Made by a program: the position numbers and the translations under genes. Shown in pieces: positions 6,499-14,115 of a stretch of DNA of 21,857 nucleotides (the stretch's first letter is position 1; every line of letters begins with the position of its first letter). This DNA is from Methanobacteriota archaeon (GTDB lineage: Archaea > Thermoplasmatota > Thermoplasmata > RBG-16-68-12), in contig VBLR01000155.1 in NCBI GenBank assembly GCA_005878665.1, positions 1-21,857 of the forward strand, in the 5' to 3' direction. Under the pieces are notes generated by a model that saw only the letters and a list, made by a program, of their open reading frames with translations, made no database searches and was not told the origin of the DNA.

Positions 6499-8661
6499 TT
6501 ACGGAAACCGGATCACTTCCATCTCCCGCTCGAGGACCTTGAGCTCTTGCTCCTTCAGGGTCGCGGGGCCGAGGGAGATGATGAACGCATAGCGACTCTC
6601 GGAGATCGCATCGAGGAGCCGCCGGACGAACATCAGCACGGCGTCGAACGAGTTGTTCGAAACCAGGTACTCGATCCCGTCGAGCAGGATGGCGCCCCGA
6701 GGCTGCTTCCCCATGAAGTCCTCGATCTCGTAGACGAGCCGCTCCAGGGTTGGGGCGATGGTCTCCTCCGCCGACCCCTCGCGGTCCGTGAGCCACAACA
6801 CCCGCCCCGCCGAAAGGTCGTGGGCCTGCCGGACGCGCTTCGGGTTCGTCCGGGTGATGACCAGGCCGCCGCCCCCGCCACCGAGGAAATCCGTCAAGAG
6901 CCGGAACGCCTTCGCGGGTCGCTCCTCCTCTATCAGGTAGCTGCGGCCTGGTGTGAGCTCGTGGTTGACCGTTGGGGAGACCGGCGCGCGGGCCGCCCGC
7001 TCATCCTCCGCGGTCCGCTCCGGCGCAGGTGGCGGGACCGGTTCCGGGGAGGGCTCCGCGGTCGCACCGGACAAGACTTCGCGGGCCAGGTCCTGCGTGA
7101 TCGGGCGATTCATCAACGACGAGAACGCGACGACCCGGTTGAAGGCCCCGCCGAGCTCCCGGACGTTGTTGTCGACGAGATTCGCGATGCACGTCAGCAC
7201 CTCGCCTTCGATCGAGACGTTCTCGTCGCGCGCGCGATGCTCGAGGATCGTGACTCGCATCAAGAGGTCCGGAGGCTCGATTCCGGCGACGAGGCCCGAT
7301 TCGAATCGGGAGACGAGGCGCTCGTCGAGGTTCGGGATCGCCTTCGGGGGGCGATCGCCCGCGAGGACGATCTGCTTCTGCGTGTCGTGCAGGTCGTTGA
7401 AGGTGTAGAAGAGTTCCTCGTGAATCTCCGGCATGCCACTCAGAAACTGGATGTCATCGATCATGAGGCAATCCAGGCCCCGCATCCGTTCTCGGAACGT
7501 GGACAAGGTGCCGATCTCCTTCGCGTTGGCGAGGCTCGACGCGAACGCCTCGCAGGTCATGTACATCACCTTCGATTCCTTCGCATGAGAGACGATGTAG
7601 TTCCCGATCGCGTGGAGGAGATGGGTCTTCCCGAGCCCCGGGCCCGAGGTGATGAGGAGCGGATTGTATTCCTTCGCCGGCTGTTTCGCGACCGCCACCG
7701 CGGCGCCGTGGGCGAATCGGTTGCTCTCCCCGACGATGAACGACTCGAACGTGTACGCCTGGACAACGTTCGTCTGGGCATCCCGAGCGGGCTGCGATTC
7801 CTCGAGGACTTTTCGCGCGAGGTCCTCCGTGGAGTATGGACTGCCGTCGGACCGCAGCGCCTGCTGCTGCTTCATCACGAGATCCAGGACCTTCCTCGTC
7901 CGCGCTTGAGAGTCCCGCCCCCGCTCCATCTCGAGCTGGCGACGGGCTTCGATCTGGCGCAAGCTATCCACGGCGTCTCGGAGGCTCTCGACCTCCGTGT
8001 CGATGTCCGGGTGTCTCACGGGGTCTTTCAGTCTATCCCGGAGGATGGCGGCTCGGGATTCGAATCCGGAGACATCAAGTCCCGTCAGGATCTCGCCGAC
8101 GGCCTCCGCCTTCTTCACCCCGTCGCGCATCGCGACGACGGACGCGGCGAGGATCGACGGTTCGGCCTCGAGGTTTGAATCGACGGAGGACACGTCGTAC
8201 CCCCGGTCCTTCCACGCACGGATCTGCTTCTCGATGTCCGACCGCTCCATCGTCTGCGGAATCTTCGTCTTCTTGACGACCTTCGCGGGGCGCTCGAGGA
8301 TCGCGTTCGTGTACTCCCGGACGAGGCCGTCCATGTCCACGCGCGCATGGAGTTCCAGGACGCACGACTCGTCGTACGAGTCCTGCCACACTTTCTTCAA
8401 GGCGCTGCGCCCGCGGTCCTGGGTCCCGTCGCGGTGGTACAGGCTCGCCTCGGGGTTCCCGCCGCGGAGGAGGACGATCCCCTCGGCTCGTTTCCCGCCC
8501 CCGCTTCGGACCGTCCGGACGTAGCCGGAGAACGAGTATTTCTTCAGATCGAGGAGGAGCTGCTTGAGCGCGGTGGGACCGCCTCGCGTGGTACGGATGA
8601 GTTTACCCTCTGGTAGGAGGAGGTCCTGGGGCGTATGGCTCCCTCGGTGGCCACGGCCCAT
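6499..8661 (-). CDS. DnaA-like AAA+ ATPase fused to a C-terminal DUF835 domain
   Basis: 720 aa. Residues about 15-125 form a small mixed alpha/beta domain (begins LIRTTRGGPTALKQLLLDL; possibly DUF4388/PATAN-like, uncertain). Residues about 135-270 are helical and charged. Residues 302-530 closely match the bacterial DnaA AAA+ core: entry motif YTFESFIVGESNRFAHGAA, Walker A GPGLGKTH (340-347), Walker B CLMIDDIQF (398-406), sensor 1/box VI KQIVLAGDRPP, arginine-finger box DERLVSRFE (446-454), sensor 2 NNVRELGGAFNRV (498-510). DnaA domain IV (the helix-turn-helix that reads DnaA boxes) is absent; a Pro-rich linker leads instead to a DUF835-type domain (about 568-718, with GRSYLIEEE, GLVITRTNP and ILLDGIEYL). 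The ATG at 8661 has a GAGGAG site 8 nt upstream. Archaea initiate replication with Orc1/Cdc6, so this is unlikely to be the initiator; a signalling or assembly ATPase is more plausible (inference). Confidence 0.92.
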   Translation of the reverse strand: MGRGHRGSHTPQDLLLPEGKLIRTTRGGPTALKQLLLDLKKYSFSGYVRTVRSGGGKRAEGIVLLRGGNPEASLYHRDGTQDRGRSALKKVWQDSYDESCVLELHARVDMDGLVREYTNAILERPAKVVKKTKIPQTMERSDIEKQIRAWKDRGYDVSSVDSNLEAEPSILAASVVAMRDGVKKAEAVGEILTGLDVSGFESRAAILRDRLKDPVRHPDIDTEVESLRDAVDSLRQIEARRQLEMERGRDSQARTRKVLDLVMKQQQALRSDGSPYSTEDLARKVLEESQPARDAQTNVVQAYTFESFIVGESNRFAHGAAVAVAKQPAKEYNPLLITSGPGLGKTHLLHAIGNYIVSHAKESKVMYMTCEAFASSLANAKEIGTLSTFRERMRGLDCLMIDDIQFLSGMPEIHEELFYTFNDLHDTQKQIVLAGDRPPKAIPNLDERLVSRFESGLVAGIEPPDLLMRVTILEHRARDENVSIEGEVLTCIANLVDNNVRELGGAFNRVVAFSSLMNRPITQDLAREVLSGATAEPSPEPVPPPAPERTAEDERAARAPVSPTVNHELTPGRSYLIEEERPAKAFRLLTDFLGGGGGGLVITRTNPKRVRQAHDLSAGRVLWLTDREGSAEETIAPTLERLVYEIEDFMGKQPRGAILLDGIEYLVSNNSFDAVLMFVRRLLDAISESRYAFIISLGPATLKEQELKVLEREMEVIRFP

Positions 8662-8761
8662 TCCCGGGGCTCCTCTAAAAAGGTTCCAACCTAGTTTCCT
8701 CGTTTGAGAACGGGAGGCGCGTGGCGCGACGGACGATGCGCGACGTGCGATACGAAAGGAC

Positions 8762-8767
8762 TATTAT
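8762..8767 (+). promoter_or_regulatory. TATA box for pgk
   Basis: TATTAT centred about 24 nt before the ATG at 8788 and 30 nt before the ATG at 8794, so the transcript would be essentially leaderless. This argues against a longer upstream reading of the frame. Confidence 0.45.
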
Positions 8768-8787
8768 GCTCTGGGATTTTGCGTCGT

Positions 8788-10041
8788 ATGCCGATGGCCC
8801 GGGACTTCTTCACGATGGATGATTTTGACCTCTCGGGCCGAGCGGTCCTCCTGCGGGTGGACATCAACTCTCCGATCGACCCGGCGACCGGCGAGCTCTT
8901 GAACGACGCGAGGATCCGCGAGCACTTGATCACCATCCGCGAGTTGCGGGGGGCGAAGGTCGCGCTGCTCGCGCACCAGTCGCGGCCGGGGAAAGACGAC
9001 TTCACGACGCTGGAGGTCCACGCGGAGCGAATCGGCGCGCTCCTCGGACGCCCCGTGCGATACGTGCCCAGTCTCTTCGGTCGGCCTGCGATCGAGGCGA
9101 TTGAGTCGATGCACATCGGGGACGTGATCGTCCTGGAGAACACCCGATTCTATTCGGAAGAAGAAGCGCTCGCGGACGCGAAGCTCGAGAAGATGGCGCA
9201 GACCCACATCGTGAGCCGGCTCGCGCCCCACGCAGACTTCTTCGTCCTCGATGCGTTCGCCGCCGCCCATCGCGCGCAGCCGAGCCTCGTCGGGTTCTGC
9301 GAGGTGCTCCCTTCCCTTGCGGGTCGGGTGATGGAGCGGGAGCTGACGATGCTGAGCCAGGCGGTCCAACAGCCCGAGCGGCCCAAGATCGCCCTCCTCG
9401 GCGGCGTGAAGGCCGACGACTCGATCGCGGTTGCCCGTCACATGCTCGAGAAGGACCTCGTGGACTCCGTGCTGACATCCGGCGGGGTGGCGAACGTCTT
9501 CCTCGATGCCGCCGGAATCGACCCGGGCCAGCCGACGACCGAATTCATGCGCCGGGAAGTCGAAGACTACGATGCGCAGCGCGCAGTGTGCAAGGAACTC
9601 CTCGCACAGTTCCCCGGACGGATCTCCCGGCCGACGGACGTGGTCCTCAACGACGACGGCGCGCGGAAACCCGTCCCCGTGACCGCTCTCCCGGCGAAGT
9701 GGCCCGTGTACGACATCGGACTGGACACGATCGCCCACTACGTCGACGAGATCCAGCGCGCGAAGACGATCTTCTTCAATGGACCGGCCGGCGTCTTCGA
9801 ACTCGAGCCGTTCTCGGTCGGCACGCGCGAGTTGCTCACGGCGGTCGCCGAGGCGGATGGCCTTTCGATCGTCGGAGGCGGACACACCGTCGCCGCGGTC
9901 GAACAGTTCGGGCTCGCGGATCGGATCGATCACGTGAGCACGGGAGGCGGAGCGCTCATCAATTTCCTCGCGGGAAAAGAACTCCCGCTCGTCACCGCGC
10001 TGAAGCATTCGTACAAGAAATTCGCGAAGACGAAGGCGTAG
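8788..10041 (+). CDS. pgk: Phosphoglycerate kinase
   Basis: 417 aa. Transfers phosphate between 1,3-bisphosphoglycerate and ADP in glycolysis/gluconeogenesis; cytoplasmic. Landmarks: substrate-binding VLLRVDINSPID near the N-terminus, LAHQSRPG, VIVLENTRF, the hinge-side segment KIALLGGVKADDS, the nucleotide-binding IFFNGPAGVFE, and the C-terminal IVGGGHTVAA and STGGGA loops. The length is typical of archaeal enzymes. The frame is open back to 8704, but ATG 8788 (or ATG 8794, two codons later) matches both family N-termini and the TATA spacing. It is divergent from the DnaA-like gene, with a 126-bp shared promoter region. In the usual PGK motif the asparagine of DFNVP is conserved; here it is DINSP, a mild variation. 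Confidence 0.96.
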   Translation: MPMARDFFTMDDFDLSGRAVLLRVDINSPIDPATGELLNDARIREHLITIRELRGAKVALLAHQSRPGKDDFTTLEVHAERIGALLGRPVRYVPSLFGRPAIEAIESMHIGDVIVLENTRFYSEEEALADAKLEKMAQTHIVSRLAPHADFFVLDAFAAAHRAQPSLVGFCEVLPSLAGRVMERELTMLSQAVQQPERPKIALLGGVKADDSIAVARHMLEKDLVDSVLTSGGVANVFLDAAGIDPGQPTTEFMRREVEDYDAQRAVCKELLAQFPGRISRPTDVVLNDDGARKPVPVTALPAKWPVYDIGLDTIAHYVDEIQRAKTIFFNGPAGVFELEPFSVGTRELLTAVAEADGLSIVGGGHTVAAVEQFGLADRIDHVSTGGGALINFLAGKELPLVTALKHSYKKFAKTKA

Positions 10042-10070
10042 GCCCGGCGGCCGGTCGACCCGCGAACCCG

Positions 10071-10077
10071 ATATATA
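10071..10077 (+). promoter_or_regulatory. TATA box for the NCS1 permease gene
   Basis: ATATATA centred 25 nt before the ATG at 10099, so transcription should start at or next to the start codon (leaderless mRNA). Confidence 0.65.
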
Positions 10078-10098
10078 CCGGGAAGCTTTGGCCTCCCG

Positions 10099-11469
10099 AT
10101 GTTCCGTCTCCGAAGACCGCCGGAATGGGGCGTCGACCCTGTGCCGGAGGCGTTGCGAGTCCTCGGGACCTTCGACCTGTTCGTCCTGTGGTCGAGCCTC
10201 GGAGTCGGGCTCTTGGTCTTGGGGGCCGGTGCCCTCCTTGTGACGCTCCTCGGCCTCACGCTATGGGAGACCGTCCTCGTCTCCCTCGCGGGATCCATCG
10301 TCGGGAGCGCGCTGTTGGCGGGCGCCGCCCGACACGGGAGTCGCGCCGGCGTACCGACGATGGTCAGCCTCCGCCCGATACTCGGTCGCGCCGGGTCCTA
10401 CGTCCCGACCGCGGTGAATGTCGTGCAGCTCCTCGGATGGACGGCATTCGAACTCGTCGTGATGGGCGAAGCCGCCGCCCTCCTTTCGGGGAACGCGCTC
10501 GGCCGATGGACCGGGGCAATTTTCGTGCCGCTCTGGGGCGCACTCACCGTCGCTCTTGCCCTCGGCGGTCCTCTAGCTGTCGTCCGAGATTGGCTCGAAA
10601 AATTCGCGATTTGGCTTGTCTATGCTTCAACCGCTGCGATCACGATCGCGCTGCTCGTGCATGGCCTCAACGGGAATCTGCGGCCGCCCGCTGTTGAAGC
10701 CAATTTCACGGGCACCCCCACTCTCCTCCTCGGGATCGACCTCGTCGTGGCGATGCCGATTTCGTGGTGGCCCCTCATCTCGGACTACAACCGCTTCGCG
10801 CGCTCCTCGCGGGGCTCCGCCCTTGGCACGGGCCTCGGATACGCGCTTGCGAACACGGTGTTCTACATTCTGGGCGCGGGCCTCGCGTTGCTGGCGATCA
10901 CCGCCTTCGGGATGAATCCGGCTGACCCGACGGCCTTCCTCGCGGCAATCGGGTTGTTGGGATTGGGCCTCCTACCGCTCCTAGTAATCCTGGTCGACGA
11001 GACAGACAATGCCTTCGCGGACGTGTACTCGATCGCCGTTTCTGTCCAGAATCTCGCACCTCGGCGCCGACAGACGGGAACGATCCTCGCGGCAACGATG
11101 ATTGGCACGGGAGCGGCGTGGTATCTACTCGCCACAGGCCAAGGCATCGGCGGCGCCTACGAATATTTCCTGCTCCTCATCGGTGGATTGTTTGTGCCTC
11201 TCCTCGGCGTGGTGATTGCGGATTCGTTCGTCGTCCGACGTGGCCGATACGCCAGAGACGATTTCTTCGAGGGAGCTCCCCGCTGGCGCTGGTCCGCTTT
11301 CGCGAGCTGGATTCCTGGCGCGGCCCTCTACTTTATTATCGTGGGGTTTGCACTGCCGGTCGGTGCCACCCTACCCTCGTTCGCTTTGGCCGCGGGCCTC
11401 CATGTCGTGTTCTCGAGAGTCGAGTCCGCGCTGAGCCGGCCGACGGCGACCGCGAGCGGCGATCCGTGA
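10099..11469 (+). CDS. NCS1-family permease (nucleobase or hydroxymethylpyrimidine transporter, CytX/CodB-like)
   Basis: 456 aa, almost entirely hydrophobic, with about 12 membrane helices. The N-terminal approach (PPEWGVDPVPEALRVLG then a Gly-rich first helix) and the mid-protein PISWWPLISDYNRFAR match the purine/cytosine permease family, in which PLI.DY.RF is a hallmark. The later VDETDNAFADVYSIAVSVQNL resembles the CytX branch, proposed to import the thiamine precursor hydroxymethylpyrimidine. Transport would be cation-coupled uptake across the cytoplasmic membrane. No thiamine gene is adjacent and no TPP riboswitch is visible (the leader is nearly zero), so the substrate is open: cytosine, uracil, allantoin or HMP. 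Start set by the TATA box at 10071. It is in the same direction as pgk, 57 nt after it, but has its own promoter; it converges with the next gene with a 15-nt gap. Confidence 0.9.
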   Translation: MFRLRRPPEWGVDPVPEALRVLGTFDLFVLWSSLGVGLLVLGAGALLVTLLGLTLWETVLVSLAGSIVGSALLAGAARHGSRAGVPTMVSLRPILGRAGSYVPTAVNVVQLLGWTAFELVVMGEAAALLSGNALGRWTGAIFVPLWGALTVALALGGPLAVVRDWLEKFAIWLVYASTAAITIALLVHGLNGNLRPPAVEANFTGTPTLLLGIDLVVAMPISWWPLISDYNRFARSSRGSALGTGLGYALANTVFYILGAGLALLAITAFGMNPADPTAFLAAIGLLGLGLLPLLVILVDETDNAFADVYSIAVSVQNLAPRRRQTGTILAATMIGTGAAWYLLATGQGIGGAYEYFLLLIGGLFVPLLGVVIADSFVVRRGRYARDDFFEGAPRWRWSAFASWIPGAALYFIIVGFALPVGATLPSFALAAGLHVVFSRVESALSRPTATASGDP

Positions 11470-11484
11470 CCGGCCGTGGTTGTC

Positions 11485-12843
11485 CTACGACTCCCATGCC
11501 ACGACGACCTGCGGAAGCGGCGCGACAGTCCCGTCGCTCCGGGTGTACGTCGTCAAGGTGTCATCCGCGAAGATGATCGCCGCTTTGCCGTTCAGCGGGT
11601 TGATTGCAATCTCGAACAGGTCGAGCAGGTTCCGCGTGCCTCTCGCGCAGCCAGTGCCGTTCGTGCAAATCACGCCGACATGGTTCGGATGGGCGGACAC
11701 CGTGGTCTGCAGGAAGTGCGAACCGTCGTCCGCCGTCTGGGCCATGTACGTGTTCCACACCGCGGTGGGGTCGTCTTTGTTCAACGCGGTCGAGCCATAG
11801 TACACGACGTCGACCTTGTCGCCGAACGCCGCAACCCATGGGAACACGGCCGTCGCCGCGAGACCTGAGTTCACCGCGACCGCAGAACTCCAGGTCGACC
11901 CGTGGTCGGAGGACGCCGCGAACCAGACCGTGTGAGCGTCCGACCACGCGGCATACATCTTCCCGTTCGTCGGATCGATCGCGAGGGCCGGGAACACGTT
12001 GTTCAGCGCGGTGTTGACCGGGGCGTGGTACACAAGGGTCGGAGTCCACGTCAACCCCTTGTCCGTACTCCGGGATACGACGATGTTGTTGAAGTTCGCG
12101 TTCGTGCCCTTCTGGAGGCCACCCTGACCCGCCGCGTATACGACGAACACGGAGTGGGTCGTCGGGTCCGCGACGATTGGCCCTTGGTCGTTGTTGAACG
12201 TGGACATGCCGGTGAGGCCATCGTGGCCCGGAATCGGATCGCCGACCCGGGTCCACGTGAAGCCGTCATCGTCCGATCGCTGCACGTGAATCAAAGTGCT
12301 CGAGCCGCTATCGTGATACGAGATGTAGACCGTCGCCCCGTCCGAAGTGATCCACTGTCGGTCCGCTTGGGCGGTGTCGATGATCTGCGCTTTGCAGTTG
12401 GCGAAGTGGTTGGATGTGTCCGCATTCGGGCAGGTAATCGCGGAGACTCCAAGGCGGGCTGTGGTGAACGGCGGGTTGATCAGGGCGACGAGGCTCGTGA
12501 AATGAAGGGTGCCGGTCGACCCGATGTCCACGTCGGCGTCCTCGCCACCGAGCTGCCCTGACACGATGCCGTTGTCAGGGATTCCTTGGTAGATCGGAGA
12601 CCCGCCGAACGAGGTTTTCCAGACGTTTGTCCCGAAGGTGATCCATGAGAGAGACGTAAGCGCCGTGGTCCCGTCCGACCCTATCGTCACCGCCGGCTCG
12701 CTGCTCCCGCTATCCAACAACAACGACGTGTTAGAGAACTCGATCGAGGCGCTCGCCCCAATCGGCCTCGTGGCGCTCACCGTCGAGCTGAGCATGTTGA
12801 AAGCGACTGCCATCGCAAACAACGCAATGAGACCGTACCGCAT
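11485..12843 (-). CDS. Secreted Asp-box (sialidase/BNR-like) beta-propeller protein
   Basis: 452 aa. Signal peptide at residues 1-24 (LIALFAMAVAFNMLSSTVSA), no later membrane segment, so probably released or loosely attached outside the cell. Asp-box motifs SxDxGxTW appear at 190-198 (SDDDGFTW), 259-267 (STDKGLTW) and 312-319 (SSDHGSTW), with a degenerate one near 371 (TADDGSHF), each followed by strands such as VYISYHD and VFVVYAAG; this is the pattern of sialidase-fold propellers. The full set of sialidase catalytic arginines and the FRIP motif is not evident, so enzymatic activity is doubtful. The ATG at 12843 has an AGGAGGG site 6 nt upstream. It stands alone between convergent cytX-like and divergent TMEM175-like genes. 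Confidence 0.88.
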   Translation of the reverse strand: MRYGLIALFAMAVAFNMLSSTVSATRPIGASASIEFSNTSLLLDSGSSEPAVTIGSDGTTALTSLSWITFGTNVWKTSFGGSPIYQGIPDNGIVSGQLGGEDADVDIGSTGTLHFTSLVALINPPFTTARLGVSAITCPNADTSNHFANCKAQIIDTAQADRQWITSDGATVYISYHDSGSSTLIHVQRSDDDGFTWTRVGDPIPGHDGLTGMSTFNNDQGPIVADPTTHSVFVVYAAGQGGLQKGTNANFNNIVVSRSTDKGLTWTPTLVYHAPVNTALNNVFPALAIDPTNGKMYAAWSDAHTVWFAASSDHGSTWSSAVAVNSGLAATAVFPWVAAFGDKVDVVYYGSTALNKDDPTAVWNTYMAQTADDGSHFLQTTVSAHPNHVGVICTNGTGCARGTRNLLDLFEIAINPLNGKAAIIFADDTLTTYTRSDGTVAPLPQVVVAWES

Positions 12844-13314
12844 CCGACGCCCTCCTCCGGGCTGGTGCGGCGAAGGGAGGTGACCGTCAAATACCTTTCG
12901 CGAAGACCGGAACCTTCGCTGGAGCCGTACCGTGCGTTATCAAGAATGAGACCGTCTATGCCTATGCCGATAGTAACCTTGTAAAACTGGATTCGAGCCT
13001 CAGATCTTGCTCCTACAGGATTCCGCATTAGGACGTCTCCTTACACCGGCGTCCGCGAACACGATAGGACGTCGCGACCTCGATCCATGAAAGCGCTACG
13101 AACTAGATGCGCTGGGTGAACCCTCAGTCGGTCTGCGCGATTGGGGCCGTCGGCTCTCGATTTCGGAACCCCGAGGACCAGTTTGTATTCGGGCCGCAGG
13201 CCCGCGCCAGTGGTCGACAAATTGTTCGTGCGTCCGATGCGGCGTGATCGGATCTGCGGGTCCCCAAGCCAGGCCGACCTTATAGCCCACTGTCACAATG
13301 GCCCGGCAAACCTC
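12844..13314. other. Gene-poor intergenic region (471 bp) between divergent genes
   Basis: Contains the Shine-Dalgarno site and promoter of the minus-strand propeller gene at its left end and a TATA box (13279-13285) for the TMEM175 gene at its right end. Short open frames in between have no ribosome site or recognisable protein, and I see no repeat, tRNA or strong hairpin. Its length could hold a small RNA, but nothing in the sequence supports one. Confidence 0.5.
13279..13285 (+). promoter_or_regulatory. TATA box for the TMEM175-like gene
   Basis: CTTATAG centred about 33 nt before the ATG at 13315. It lies inside the upstream extension of the open frame, which argues that the extension (13141-13314) is not translated. 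Confidence 0.45.
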
Positions 13315-13953
13315 ATGAGCGCACGAAGCGGCTCCGTCTCGGGACTCGGGAAGACGAGGGTCGAGGCCCTGACGGACGGCATCTTCGGCGCAGTGATGAC
13401 CGTCCTCGGGCTCAGCCTGACGATCCCATACATCACCGGCCCTGCGCACCAGGAACTGCCCGCCATCGAGGACGTCCTGACGGGAGTCCTGACCTACGCG
13501 CTGAGCTTCATCACGCTCGGCGTCTTCTGGGTCGGCCATCACGTGGGATTCCAAATTCTGAAGCGCACGGATCGGACGTTCATCTGGCTCAACAACGTCT
13601 TCCTCCTCTTCGTCGGCCTGCTCCCGCTCACGACGGCCCTCCTGGGACATCACCCGTTCGAGCAGGTGACGATCGTGGCCTACGGATTCAATCTCTTGGC
13701 CATCCAGGTGTTCATGTTCCTGGCGTTCTGGTACGCCACGTTCCATCATCACCTCGTGGAAGCGGGCCTCAACGACCGGTTCATCTGGCTCGGCCGCCGT
13801 CGCATGCTGATGGGGCCGTGCTTCTCCGCGGCGGCGATCGTGCTCTCCTTCGTCAACCCCGTGTTCAGCCTCGGCGCCTACGTGCTCTATCCGGTGTTCT
13901 TCATCACGCCCGGTCGGATCGATCGACTCTGGCGGCGTCAGGAAGTGAAGTAA
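13315..13953 (+). CDS. TMEM175-family (DUF1211) membrane protein, probable cation channel
   Basis: 212 aa with six predicted membrane helices. The N-terminal RVEALTDGIFGAVMTVLGL and FWVGHHVGFQILKRTDRTF plus WLNNVFLLFVGLLPLTT are characteristic of the family. Prokaryotic members form tetrameric potassium-selective channels in the cytoplasmic membrane (family knowledge). The usual signature R...FSDG in helix 1 reads R...LTDG here (residues 15-22), keeping Arg, Asp and Gly but not Phe-Ser. The frame is open back to 13141, but the ATG at 13315 is preferred because it places helix 1 at the normal distance from the N-terminus and follows the TATA box. It faces the large secreted-protein gene tail to tail. 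Confidence 0.9.
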   Translation: MSARSGSVSGLGKTRVEALTDGIFGAVMTVLGLSLTIPYITGPAHQELPAIEDVLTGVLTYALSFITLGVFWVGHHVGFQILKRTDRTFIWLNNVFLLFVGLLPLTTALLGHHPFEQVTIVAYGFNLLAIQVFMFLAFWYATFHHHLVEAGLNDRFIWLGRRRMLMGPCFSAAAIVLSFVNPVFSLGAYVLYPVFFITPGRIDRLWRRQEVK

Positions 13954-14086
13954 GGCGGATCGGCACGGCGACGCGGGACTGACGAGTCGAGAAGCCGCCG
14001 GAGGGATTCCACCCCCCTGCGGCTACGGGGACCGGATCACGCGAGTGGCACGCGGAAGCTCTGCTCGCGGAAAAGAAAGGGAAAGT

Positions 14087-14105
14087 GGGGCGCGTCGCAC
14101 GCCCC
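14087..14105 (-). terminator. Hairpin with pyrimidine-rich trailer after the large secreted-protein gene
   Basis: A perfect 6-bp stem (GGGGCG 14087-14092 with CGCCCC 14100-14105, 7-nt loop) begins 10 nt after the stop of the gene ending at 14116 and is followed on the minus strand by a T-rich tract (ACTTTCCCTTTCTTTTCC, about 14086-14069). Intrinsic hairpins are not essential in archaea but the T-rich tract fits. Confidence 0.45.
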
Positions 14106-14115
14106 TGAGACGAAC

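Noticed and set aside
6433..8178. Long open frame on the plus strand opposite the DnaA-like gene
   Set aside because: Arg/Asp/Leu-rich translation without motifs, fully antisense to a gene with clear AAA+ motifs; a codon-bias shadow of GC-rich DNA.
6499..8661. Reading the DnaA-like protein as the chromosomal replication initiator with an origin nearby
   Set aside because: No DnaA domain IV, no cluster of DnaA boxes or AT-rich unwinding element seen in the flanks, and archaea use Orc1/Cdc6.
8764..10008. Minus-strand frame opposite pgk
   Set aside because: Mirror of a certain enzyme gene; composition typical of antisense frames (Arg, Asp, Val, His rich).
10042..10098. A TPP riboswitch ahead of the CytX-like permease
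   Set aside because: The TATA box is 25 nt from the ATG, leaving no leader for a riboswitch, and no thi-box sequence is present.
13096..13752. Minus-strand frame overlapping the TMEM175 gene and the intergenic region
   Set aside because: Glu/Asp/Arg-rich antisense product; the plus strand encodes a recognised six-helix membrane protein.
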